This document shows positions 25,470-36,690 of a stretch of 64,000 bases of DNA, piece after piece. The position numbers and the translations under genes were made by a program. Origin of the DNA: Zonotrichia leucophrys gambelii (taxonomy: Eukaryota > Chordata > Aves > Passeriformes > Passerellidae); the NCBI RefSeq assembly GCF_028769735.1, contig NC_088170.1:66875085-66939084 (forward strand). The letters run 5' to 3'. The number at the start of each line of letters is the position of its first letter. Position 1 is the stretch's first letter. A model generated the notes under the pieces. It searched no databases. It had not been told where the DNA came from and saw nothing but the letters and a program-made list of their open reading frames with translations.

Positions 25470-26063
25470 TGTGAAAAATGCCAATCACTTGTTTTTAAAG
25501 TTTTAAAAGTTTAATAGTAATAAAATGGTTATAAAAATAGTAATAGAATTAGAGTAACAAAAATTTGGACAATTAAGATTTAGGACAATATGAGACAATA
25601 AAGACAAAGAGTTATGGACTGTCTGGGTACATTTTTCTGAGCAAAATAAGCCCAAAAGAGGACAAGCGTTAACAGAGGATTAACCCTTAAAAGCAACAGC
25701 CTGTTGCATATTCATACACCTCATACAGAATGCATAAATTCCATTCAAACACAGGATTCTGTCTTGTCATCGTCAACTTCTTCATCTGAATCACAACAAT
25801 GTCTTCAGAACTTGATAAAAGGGCAATAAATTCTCTTTCTCTGAAAGATTTGGGTGCCCTGTGGCTGCTATCTCGCTGCGAGTCCTCTCTTAAAAAAAGT
25901 ATCTTACATAGCATAGCTTCTATTTTAACCTTACGTTATAACCTAAAACTATATTTAACACACCATTAAGAGAATTAATACAGCTTAACTTTCTAACACA
26001 ACACATATAATATTAATTTTAGTATTTGCAAAAAGTATAGTCATATAATATGCATTTTCCACA
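25470..26063. mobile_element. Solo LTR of a songbird-type endogenous retrovirus
   Basis: A 594-bp element with retroviral LTR hallmarks. It begins TGTGAAAAATGC and ends GCATTTTCCACA, giving TG...CA termini and a 12-bp terminal inverted repeat with one mismatch. It is flanked by a perfect 5-bp direct repeat TGAAC at 25465-25469 and 26064-26068, the target-site duplication. Five bases is typical of ERVL-like (class III) integration, although other classes overlap. The interior (for example GTTATGGACTGTCTGGGTAC, TTAACAGAGGATTAACCC, TATCTCGCTGCGAGTCC) matches a repeat I know as frequent in passerine genomes. No gag, pol or env lies beside it, so it is a solo LTR left by recombination between two LTRs. 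Transcriptional orientation is uncertain. The 75-codon minus frame at 25687-25914 is not meaningful. Confidence 0.88.
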
Positions 26064-26068
26064 TGAAC
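26064..26068. repeat. Target-site duplication, right copy (TGAAC)
   Basis: Five-base direct repeat immediately after the LTR CA terminus, identical to 25465-25469. Confidence 0.85.
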
Positions 26069-27034
26069 ACAGGGTGATGAGAGCTGAGAACACAAACTGC
26101 AGCCACAGAATCTCAGCATGGGGACCCTAAAGTTCCTCTGGTTCCATTTTCCCTGCTGTGGACTCTCCTGTGTCTCCACAGGGCACAGTGCAGGGATTAT
26201 TTCCACACACTCAGTAAATTAAAGAAATGTGCACAGGAAGGGGGAAGAAATGAAACCTGAATTCAGATGGAATTTTGTTTGAGATCATCACAGGTAAATC
26301 CCAAGACACATTGCAAGACGATTATTAGAGTGCAGTAAGAGAGAAAGAGCTCTTTCTGCACAGGGTTTGAGCCTGAGTGTCTTTTCAGAGCTGACAAGAG
26401 AAAATAATGTTGTGTTAAAGAGGTAAACAAGCAACTCTGTTAACTCTCATGGTTTTATATCAGGTCTTGCAATATTTGATTTTTTTTCCCCCTAGCTTAA
26501 TGACTCTGGTGACTTGAAAAGAATATCTGTTTTCATTTCTTTATGGTTGTGGGAAAATCTTTTCTCACCTCAAGAAACTTTAAAACTGTAATATCTCAAG
26601 AACTGGGAAGGGAGCAAAAAGCCTGCAGACAAAAAGACTATTAAAATAACTTTCTGGAGTGAACTCATGATTTTTTATTGCTTAGAGTCAGCAACATGGG
26701 GAGGTATTGTGTGCTTTTTCACTTCTAAGGAGTGATTTCTCTCTGTACTGACCTGAGTGTGTTTTTTTGAAGCTGCTGTGTCTGAAGCTGATAATAAAAC
26801 ATTTCTCTCAGAAAACAAGTTAACATGCTTTAAAACTCCGCTGCAATTACAGTCTCGGGGTTCAGCTTGTCTGAAAAATTCCTCTCATTTTGTGTTGGAG
26901 GGGCTGGGTGGGAAGCACAGGGCCTGGGATGGAGCTGGTGCCTGTGGTGCAGAAGGGTCTGAATCCTCCCAGAGCAGCAGAGGAGCCACTGTGGTCACAG
27001 GGAGAGCCCAGCGACCTGGAATCTGCCATGCATG
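26069..27034. other. Unique sequence with GC-richer patch 26895-27034
   Basis: No gene is supported. From about 26895 the sequence becomes GC-rich and leads straight into the ancient repeat tail at 27035. The 108-codon plus frame (26757-27083) spans this patch but matches nothing known. The patch may be the diverged body of the same ancient element. Confidence 0.45.
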
Positions 27035-27130
27035 GCCACAGGGATGCTGTGAGGATTTAATTAACACTTGGAAGGCGTTCTGAGGTCCTCAGATGACAAG
27101 GTTTACAGAACTCCAAATGACTGTTATTAT
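27035..27130 (+). mobile_element. Ancient amniote SINE/LINE 3' tail
   Basis: The sequence GGATGCTGTGAGGATTTAAT, then TTAACACTTGGAAGGCG, TTCTGAGGTCCTCAGATGA and ACAGAACTCCAAATG, ending in TTATTATA, follows the order of a widespread ancient vertebrate repeat tail (TGTGAGG.TTAATTAA, GTAAAGCGCTTTGAGATCCT, CAGATGAAAGGCGCTATA, then TTATTA). This tail occurs in MIR/CORE-SINE and L2/L3-type elements. It is very old, and I cannot assign the exact family by eye. Confidence 0.65.
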
Positions 27131-27730
27131 ATCCCCTCTGTGTTTGTGGTGGCAGAGAGCCAGCAAGAAGAAACCTTCGACCAAAACCAGGCATTTTTCC
27201 CAAAACCTTTGTTATTCTAGGCTACTGTTGGAAAAAAAAGGTGGATCTGTATCCAATTTAGTGAGTGTAAATTACAAGTGGCTTTGTTGGGATCCCTCTG
27301 TACTTTTGAGCATGATACACATAGCCAACAGCAAGCTGTCTTGCTGCCTGAGTATACACTTGTTACCCAGCTAAATCAGAGAATTGGGTGAAAACTCTAA
27401 TATTTGAGTAAAACCCGTCTATCTGTGACACTTCTTTGATAGAGAATACCACAAACAAATCATTTCCTCCATCTGCAACTTGGCTATTTTTGAAAACAGT
27501 ATTCATCTTGTCAGACCCCAGCATATATGCTGAAAACAAAACCCAAACAAAATAAAACCCTCTCAAAGCAATGCCTTGTATGTCACACTGGATTTTTCCC
27601 TAGGAGAAGCTGGACAATAAATAGCAGATCTTAACCAGGTTTGATATGAAACTACCCAGATATTGTGATAATAATATTAGAATATATCTATAATAGATTC
27701 TTCTATTCCAGATGCATCTTCATCTATATA
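27131..27730. other. Unique sequence, no gene seen
   Basis: No gene, RNA gene or repeat is recognised; the longest frame is 93 codons (27093-27374, plus) with no known domain. Confidence 0.5.
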
Positions 27731-27782
27731 ATCCATGTGGATCTCTTGCAACTCAGGACGTTCTGTGATTCTTTGAGTCTAT
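27731..27782 (+). mobile_element. Short CR1 3' tail relic
   Basis: GTGGATCTCTTGCAACTCAG followed by TTCTGTGATTCTTTGAGTC matches the sense CR1 terminus (GGTCCCTTCCAACTCAG...TTCTGTGATTCTATGA). Only about 50 bp remain. Confidence 0.7.
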
Positions 27783-30240
27783 TATATCTGCACAAAGAAT
27801 GGACACAAAGACTTTTCTAGCAAAAGAGCCAGCAATAAAACTGACTTCATTTCATTTCAAGTGGCACAACTGCATTCAACTAACCAGTGAGTTCCATAGG
27901 TAGCAGCTATTTTCAGTCCTGCCTTTTTGCAGAGTCTCAGGAGAGGGACTCAGTTAATGTATAAATATACACATATATGGAGAGCATTAAATCCTCCTTT
28001 CCAGCAAACCTCCTCTCATAATTTATCCAGCTTAAGTGATATTGATGTGACTCATATGTTTCTATTGTGTTTTTATGCTAAAAACATTTCTACAGTGTAA
28101 ACACATACAATTATATTGCAGATGACTGATTCATTGCTTTTTCCAAATTGATCTATACCACCATGCTAGGCTATTAACATGACCAAACTCTGAATCTGAT
28201 TTTATTGCAGAACTCAAAGCTGCTTAAAAAAAGTAGATACAGAAATGTTAATATATTCAGCAGAAGGTATTTTAAATAAATATCTGACAGATAGTTAAAT
28301 CTGGTGTCTCTCTAGCGTTAATTATGGAGCAATCAGAAGAGGACAGGGAAAAGAATATTTATTGCAGGTTGAAAAGCCAGTTATTAGGTCTGTATCACAG
28401 CAAGCCATGTGAACTTAACTTTAGAAACTGTCTTTCTTGTGATGCATTGAGTTCTTTATAAATATTTTTCAACCCATATTTGAATTAAGGATAGTGATAA
28501 GTGGAAGGGAGCTATTCAAAAGCAATTAAAAGCCATGAACAGACGAAATACTCATCTAGAGAAAAGAATGCAAGCATTTGCCCAGCTTCAAAGAGAAAAA
28601 TAAAATCTTTCACAGTCAATGAGAGCCAAATAACCTGAAAACTATACTTTCATGCAGCCCAAACACATGAGGCATTTTGACAGCTAGTTCCCATGAGCTT
28701 CCATGGAACTTATAATTCCAAAGACATGTATGGATCCTGGCTCGATGCCTTCCAGGATCTAAAGTTACAAATGTGTTGGTTAGAACTGAAATTTTCATCT
28801 GCGCTTAGGGAATTTTGGAGCAAATATGTCTGACTTATCTCAGATTAGACCTACAGCTCACACCTGCATGACCAGAACCAGATGTTGGAAATTAGCAAAA
28901 TTAGCAAAATTGTGATTCTTGTGTGGGATTCACAATGAACAAAACCAATAAAACTTCTCACCTGTTTAAACTGAACTGAATTTTTGCTTATTAAAAGGAA
29001 ATTGTGTGCAAAGAACGGTTCAGCATTTGCTGTCCCCAAAAGTCCTGTATGCTGCCTACTTCTCCTTGTGTAAGCTTGTTACCAATTGTCCTGAACTCAG
29101 TAGGAAATCTGTGGATCAAATCAGGTGAGACACAAAAAAAATAAACATTTCCGGCAGAAATTGCGGAAAAAAAGTACCGACGTTGGATTTCATTTCTCAT
29201 TTTTGTGTGATTTGCAAGAAATCAAATATTACAAATGAAGTTAATATAATTGCTGTCTTCCTAGTGCAGTCCTGGCTACCATGAAAAGCAAAGTGCCACG
29301 TTCCTGCATGGTTGGAAAACCCACTGATATTAACAGGAAACGAAGAGCTGTCTTTGCATCCCAGTTCTCACCAGGATGAAAGATGTGGCTGCAGTGACAA
29401 ATCCAGCCTCCCCCTCCTGCACATACATGATTTTAAGACCAAAGGCATGCAGTGAAAAAGACCTCTTTTTGCCTTCCCATTTCCATTACAGAAAAGTGTC
29501 ATTCTTGAGTATTCTGCAGCACAAAAGTCACAAAATCCAAAAGTACTGTATCCAAAACCATGAATATAATGCATAGTGATTTCACAGTGCATCCACACTC
29601 CAAAATGCAGTCTACTGATGCTGACAGAAAATACTACACATATAGAAATGGACCAGACTGTAGGGTGCCTGATAGCAGCAACATTTGATGATTTTGGTCT
29701 TTCTGAGCACAACTTATCCCAGCTGATACAGTGGTAAGAGCTTTTCACATTGGTAATGGCAGTGTCTCTGTATTTCCTGCATAATTCCCTCTTCTCCAAG
29801 GCGCAGGTCACATTAAAATAGACATACAGATTACTATCCAGGCTTGCTGATCTTTTCATGTGATTTTTCTCCATGTATATCACAAGCCACAGTTCTCCCA
29901 TCATACAGGAGTGCTGAAGTTTGTTGCTGGTGGATTTCAGAGCTTTAGGGCTAGCAAAGCTCATTGTTTTAAAAACTCTTTTTAATCTGATTTTCCAGCA
30001 GTCCATTAGACAACTGGCACGAGCATGCTCCTATGAAAAGTTTAATTCTCTCTCTTGGACAGAAAAGCAACTGCTAGGAAGATGCTTAGCCACTTACATT
30101 TTAAAGGACACCTCATGTGATGTGTAATTCTTCTGGGTTACTTGAGTCTTTGTTACTCTTTTTGTCCCATTGAAGACTCTTAGGAAATTCAGCTTTACAT
30201 AAGCATATCTTACATATTGCTTGAAATTAGTAGGATTGTG
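27783..30240. other. AT-rich unique sequence with one long open frame
   Basis: No gene can be supported. The minus strand is open from an ATG at 30006 to 29368 for 212 codons, preceded by an in-frame stop about ten codons upstream. The predicted peptide is cysteine-rich and has no signal peptide, domain or repeat that I recognise. No splice-site or polyadenylation context suggests a mature transcript. Treated as a chance frame or possible lncRNA-like exon; see findings. Confidence 0.4.
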
Positions 30241-30242
30241 GA

Positions 30243-30600
30243 TTAAAACCATAGGAGACCATTATGATTGGCTAGTTCAAGCTCTGCCTAGTCTGAGTTC
30301 CTGCACAGCACAGGTCATACTTCATCCAGGGATTCCTGTCTGAAGCCCAGCTCTCTGTTGTTAAACCAAGATATATGTTTTATAAGCACATCTGATCTTG
30401 ATTTAAGGACTACAATAATACTTAGTAATTTGCCCCAGTAACATATCTCATTATACAGTTAAAGAATAAATGGGATCTCCTTTATTCCTAGTTTGAACTT
30501 TTTGATTTCAGTATGCAATTACTAGACCTTTTTCTGCCTCTGCCTGCTAGATTAAAGGCCCCTTCAAACTCAGCATAAGTACTTGTACAAATAGATAGTG
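30243..30600 (-). mobile_element. Ancient CR1 relic (turtle/crocodile-like type)
   Basis: The plus strand shows, in order, AAACCATAGGAGACCATTAT, GCACAGCACAGGTCATACTT, TCATCCAGGGATTCCTGTCT, TCTGATCTTGATTTAAGGAC, TAATTTGCCCCAGTAACA, TTATTCCTAGTTTGAACTTT, CTTTTTCTGCCTCTGCCTGC and TAGATTAAAGGCCCCTTCAA. This order and wording fit the reverse complement of an old CR1 3' region best preserved in turtles and crocodilians, which ends with blocks like TTTCTCTGCTAGATTAAAGAG and then a TAGGTACTTATAGAC-like block. It is much more diverged than the other CR1 copies here, so the insertion probably predates modern birds. Confidence 0.7.
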
Positions 30601-30904
30601 TGATTTAAGTTACTTGCAAATCCAGTCATTTGAGCAGCTAAACAGAAAATTCCTTTGCTACCAGTATTTGACTGGTTTCTTTAATGCTGTAGGTATTTTT
30701 TTCCCTGAGGTTGTTTTTGTTGTTTTTTGGGGTTTTTTTTTCAGAGAAAATACTGTTTTATGGGATACAATATTGTTAATTTATTGATTTTTTTTAAGAG
30801 CAGTCAGGTCAATCAGCTTTCAGCAGAAGTGTCACAGCCACAGACAACCAAAAGAGGAATCCCTAAATTGCCTTATTCTCCCTTCTAACACTGATGATGG
30901 GTGA

Positions 30905-30980
30905 TGGTTCCAGCCATAGGTAGGGACACCTGTCCCTAGCCCAGGCTGCTCCAAACCCCACCCAGCTTGTCCCTAATCTG
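30905..30980 (-). mobile_element. Short CR1 fragment
   Basis: CCATAGGTAGGGACACCTGT then CCCTAGCCCAGGCTGCTCC then AAACCCCACCCAGCTTGTCC corresponds to the antisense CR1 block (CCATGGGCAGGGACACCTTC, CACTAGACCAGGTTGCTCC, AAGCCCCATCCAACCTGGCC). The terminal part and the rest are lost. Confidence 0.7.
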
Positions 30981-33900
30981 AATTAAAGGATCTGCCGTAG
31001 GCTCTGCACCATCCCTGCTACCCAAAGGACAACAAAGGACATTTCAAAGGACCCTGAGTGTCTTTGTGAGCAACAGAATCCTGCCTGCTCTGAGAGGTGA
31101 ATTGTAGATATCTGAGCTAGACAGTATGGGCTCTTTCTGGAGTCACCAGGGAGAAATGGGCTTCTTCACAAGATAATCCCTTTGATATAAAAAACTTTAT
31201 GGTTTTGCAGAAAATTACTGACTCCTAAGTAATGTCCTTTCCTTCTGTAGACTATGCAGGGACCCTGCATGATTTAGAGAAGCAATTGTTGGATTTGAGG
31301 AACATAAACTTTGTCCTCTGTGACCCTCACTTGTGCTCTTTGAGATAAAATGATGTTTGAGACTAGCCCTAAGCCATTTACACAAGGTTTCTGTCCTTCC
31401 ATGAAAGAAGTGATCATGACATTAAAAGACAAACACCAGAACGGATTACCATCTATATTTGACATACATTAAAAATTAACTGGATATTAATTTACAAAAC
31501 AAAGCATGCCATAATGGGCTGTCAATATATTCAATTTAACATGTACAACATATGACCAAAGAAAGCCACCCAGGGGATTGTGCTGCCTGAATTCCTCAAT
31601 AAAATGGCAACCTTTAGATGTATTAAATATACATTCTGGGGGGAAAAAAAGAGGTAAGAATGAAAATCTATAGCTGAGAGAAACACAAGCCCAGAGGGAA
31701 AATTCAAGATCTGTTTATGTGTAATTGGGTTTTGCTTTGTGAAAACCTTGACAGCTAGAGGAGCTGCCTCATTGCATGAGACTGTTAATCACATTCAGGG
31801 ATCTACATGCTGCTAACTGCATACAAAATTCCTGGAGATTTATAGCCTTTGCTCTGGTTTTACCTCATTTACACCACACATCACCCTATAGAAGTATCTC
31901 AGCACACATGTGGGATTTAAATTTGAGAATTATCTCAGTATCTTAATGACTAATCCTGAATGATGAAACTGTGAGTCCAAGCACTGTTGCACACCCTGAA
32001 GTAATTTGACTTGTGACAGTCTGTAATTCATACTGTAAATCAATGAAGCTAGAAACACGTTTTTCTAATTTGGCTTAGGGCCATATATGTGCTGGATTAA
32101 TAAAAATCAATACAGACAGATAAAATTTTGCATTAACATGTTAGTTATAGCACAGCATAGTTTCATAATCAGTAGTTTACAAGTGAAGTTACAGCACATT
32201 TGCAAAGGGAAGGCTGCAGCCTGAGCAGAAAATCAGCAGCACTCTGAAATATCAGCATATCATGATCCTTCTGACTTCAATAGCAAAAAAATAAGAGAAC
32301 ATCAATGAGATATGGATTGGATACCAGTGAGCTTCATCCTTTCAGAGCCTCTCTGAGCTTCAAATTCAGTGCTCTTTGCATCTGTGTCCTTTCCTATTAG
32401 TATTTCCTTGCTCTGACTTTAGGACCTTGCTTTCTCACCCAGTTTGATATTTTGTTCCTTAAAATACCCCAAACCAGAATAATTAGGGAGTTCTGTGGTG
32501 CAGGTTTGAAATCTCTCAGGCTGAGGATGTTTAACCACATTGTTCCCTTCAAAATTTCTACCTAAGGCTCATCCTTAAAAGCAGCTATCCTAAATCATTA
32601 AATCAAGAGGTGTCAGCAGATAGCCCCCAAAAAACAACAGATGACAGGACAGGAGATATGAGGGATACTTATTTGAGGATTTCAATGTCAAATATTAACA
32701 TTGCCTTATGGAACATTTGGGAATGTGAACCTTGGGAAAAAAGAAGCTGGAGAAGAAGGAAAAGTAAATCCATCTTAGTTTGTGCCCAATAAGTATGATT
32801 GATGGGGAGAGATGGATGCCTCTGAAAATATAGAGCCAAGTTCAGCTTTAAATGCAAAATTCTTAGAGTTTGGAGTGTTCTGAATAAGAATATCTTGAAG
32901 ATGAAGCACTTTATGCCTATTACTGCAAGTCATGGGCCAGAAATCAGAGTTTATGAGGAAAGCTAGTGGAAAGGGGTTAGCCAAGGGATTTCTATCTTGC
33001 CTTGGGAGCTTTTGTTCTTCCCTTTTGTTCTTGCAGTAATGTAAATGGAGCAATGGAAAGGCATTCTCATCCAAATGCTTCAGCCCTGACATCAGGCAAA
33101 GCTATGAGGCATCCAGGTTATCCATTCCCAGCCTTGGGCACATCAGCACAGTCTAAAACCAGATATTTTTGCAAGGGATGTCTTCCAACACTGCACAGCA
33201 AGCACTTCTGAGCATATCTGGGCAATCAAAGTCAGGAACTGAGTAAGGAGATACCTGATGAATGTGGCCTTCTTTTCTGGTAGATCCCTGGAAATAGGAA
33301 GACTGGATCACTGAGTGGGATTTGGGTTTTTGATGCCTTAGTTCCAGTTTAGGTGGAATTGGGATTTGGGCATTCCAGTTCACACTGTCTGCTTAGACAG
33401 TGAGCACCTCACAAGAGTGACCTTCAGACATCTGTCAGCATTTAACAATTAAATAGAAAAGTCTCGGTTAAAACAGAAGGGTAAGAAAAAATCCAGGATT
33501 ATACTGCAGATGAGAAGGAGACTTATGGGATGCTGAATATGTATTCTGCCACACATCATCTGGCCAGCTTTAGAAATGTCACTTATTTCTCATCTTCTCT
33601 GTATATACCATAGGAAAATTTTCATTCTTGCAAGTGTTATCTGTGTAATATATATATTATTCTTTAGAAATACCAACACACTAGAGAGAAGAAGCTAATA
33701 TAAAACCTTGGATGAAAAGCTTTTATGCTAAACAGAACTTCAGATTAGCCTCTATGCTAAAATTTCCAAGCGTAAAAAATTGAGATAATACTCTTGCTTA
33801 TAGTCTACAAAGAATATTGAGGCCTGGAGGGGATGGCAGCTTATATAAGTATGATATATGTAATGATATATGTAACATAAACAGAGCATACGTTAGATTT

Positions 33901-34299
33901 CATGAAATGCTTAGAACTACAAACTACAATATGTAGACAATGCCTTAATTTCCTTTTTTGAATTTCACACCAAACTTTACAATTGGTACCAGTACAGATT
34001 AAATTACTGTTTTCCCAAAATCCATTAAAAAGAATTAAAACGTGGAAAATACTTAGGCCGGACAACCCTTTAATGCAGTCAGTTACTAAAACAAATCAAA
34101 AAGCTGTTATTGTGATCAAGGTTTTCAGCAATCCCTTAGCTGTGTCTGAAATACATTCATACAGTATTTGCTTTTTATCTCTGTTTAAAAAGTGGACACT
34201 GACATTAAAGCCCATTGCAGACAGGGTCTGAAGGAGAATCCAATCCACTTCCTAACACAAGACTAAGAAGTAGAACAGTGTTGATTTCATAGTTACAAG

Positions 34300-34375
34300 A
34301 TAATATTAAAAAAAGCAAACAAAGCCAAGAAAACCAATAATAATGAAAAAAAAAGCAAAAAATTAAACAAACTAA
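34300..34375. repeat. A-rich low-complexity stretch
   Basis: Runs of A broken by single C, G or T (AAAAAAAGCAAACAAAGCC and similar). It is simple sequence, possibly a decayed poly-A tail with no recognisable body. Confidence 0.7.
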
Positions 34376-36640
34376 ATTTTTATGGAATTCAGTGTTTTAA
34401 GCTTATGAAAATAATAAAACAAATAAAGGAGTCATAACAACTTGCCTGCATCATGAAATAAGGGCAGCATTTTCTACCTGAATTAGTATAGTGGGAGGAA
34501 AACCATCTCTGGTTTGGGGAATTTTTTCAGTTATAGAGAGAAAGGTGGGATGCAAATATCTAATGAATATATAAATAGTGCACATTTGTTGTTAGCTCTT
34601 TAAGTCAATATAAAAGTAACATTCAAGATGGTTATATGTAGCTTTTTCTCCAAGTGAATACATCGTAATTGCATGGAAAAATACCCCCAAATATAAATGG
34701 TTAGGAAAACATGAAAAAAAACCCAGAAGAAATGTGTGTGATGTGTGAAGAATCCTGCAGATATTTTAGGACAGTGTTTGGAAAGATGCAGTACTGTCTT
34801 CAAAAGGTATCTCTAGAAGATTAATCTCATCTCCATATAAGAGTGTAAATGAATTATTTTGTTGAGGTGCTTGTTGCTGTCCATTGCATTGAAAGGGAGC
34901 CCTACAGTAACATCTCTGTAAGTTTTAAAACTTATGTGAACACCTGAAAGCCTCACAGTCCTCCTCCAACTGCTCTGTTGTGTTAGATGTTTGATAAAGA
35001 CACACACAAAGGGCACTGAGCACATCTTGGCTTCACCAGAGCTCAGAGGATGGAGCCACAGTAGCTTGGGAGACATCCAACTTCCAAACTGAAAGATGCA
35101 GAGTTGGTCAGGAATCGACCGAAAAAAGGTTTCCCAAGGAAACAAGAATTCCTGAAACACACGACAGATTTGACAGGAAATATGTTCTTACAAAACCAGT
35201 AAAAGCAAAAGTCATTCCAAAACTGTTAATAACTGTCTGGCTAAGGGATGAATCTGAGTTATGAAAATTAAAGTTCAGATTCCTGATTTGAATTATGTAC
35301 AGAGAAAAATTCCTTTTAACACCATACTGGAATACCCCATTACTGTCCTATGAGGACTGCCTTTATGTCTTTGAAAATCTTTACAGTCTTAGTTTAATTT
35401 TTGTTTGGAACACATAAATTTCTGGAATCTCATAACTTTTTTTCCCTGAGCACAACTCCTGCTTGCTGTAACCATAACTTATCAAGCAGCCAACAAGGAA
35501 AAAAGAACCCAAACCAGTATTAAATTCTGCTGCATCTAGACAAGAAATATATACTGGGGCTGATCCAAAAGCCACTTAAAAGCATGAAACATTTTATGGG
35601 TTTGGATTGTGCACAGATAAATTTCACCTATATGCATACAGTGCTTACAGATATACAATATGAAAGCCACACTAATTTTTCCTGAATATTGAGATATACA
35701 TCAGTCTAACAGAGCAGTTCAGAATGGAAATAATGTCTTTTTTTATATTTAAATATCTCTGCACACCTAAATGCCATTTCAACAAGCAGAGATGACATGT
35801 TTATGTACAACTATTTATGAAAAGTAGGTGTCATTTGTTTATGCCAATGAAAGACAGGGAGAAGTACATATATGAACAGGTATATAAATTCATTAAATTG
35901 CTTTTTATGTGCACATCCTCAAACGTAAATTTGCAATTTGCCAATCCATCTTCCTCCAGACTCCTTCCAATATTGCAGCAGTGGTGAGAAATCCAGAAAT
36001 CATTATCCAGCCTTCAATCAGTATCTCACAGGCTGGGCTAACTTGCTTTATCTTAATAGTACGATAGTGACTGGCAAGAGCAATAACACTGAGATAAGAC
36101 TGGATTCATATCGCTCCTTGTCAACATTCTTGGCACACTGCTCGTTTTTTATTCTTGGATAGAGACCCAATCAATCCTAACTCGTAAAATTACTGGTGGC
36201 AATGCCTGGAATGTTGTAGAAGCTTTAATGATATCTCAGTTTTAGAGACGCTTGGCTCTCATAACTTTTTATAGAACAGTTTGCTAAAGGATAAGCTTAT
36301 TTAATTCAGACAGAGAAATATATTTCATGAGGTGTTCTCGCATCACTGAAGACATGTGAAAGGCTGCTTGTCACTGCTGTCTTTGCTCAGTCCATTGCTA
36401 GGGTGGCACATCTGCCTCTGTGAGATTCTGGTCTGGCAGGGAGTGAAACACTTAACAACAGTTAAAGGTGGGTCTAAGGAGATGAGAACATTTGGTTCTC
36501 ATCTACTCCAGCATCTTTAAGGATATAAAACAACTTCAGTAAACCATTCTCCAGTCTTGCAGCATTCCAGGGCTCTACCTGAAAGCCACAAGAAGTCCCA
36601 GCTCTGCCGTGTTCCCTGCACCAGGCTCTGCTTCGGCTGT

Positions 36641-36690
36641 GGATGGTATTTACACCCTCAGTCAGGGATGGTATTTACACCCTCAGGTCA
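36641..36690. repeat. 25-bp perfect tandem duplication
   Basis: A unit beginning GGATGGTATTTACACCCTCA at 36641 is repeated at 36666 with 21 identical leading bases before the copies differ. The identity suggests a recent slippage duplication, or an assembly artefact. Confidence 0.9.
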
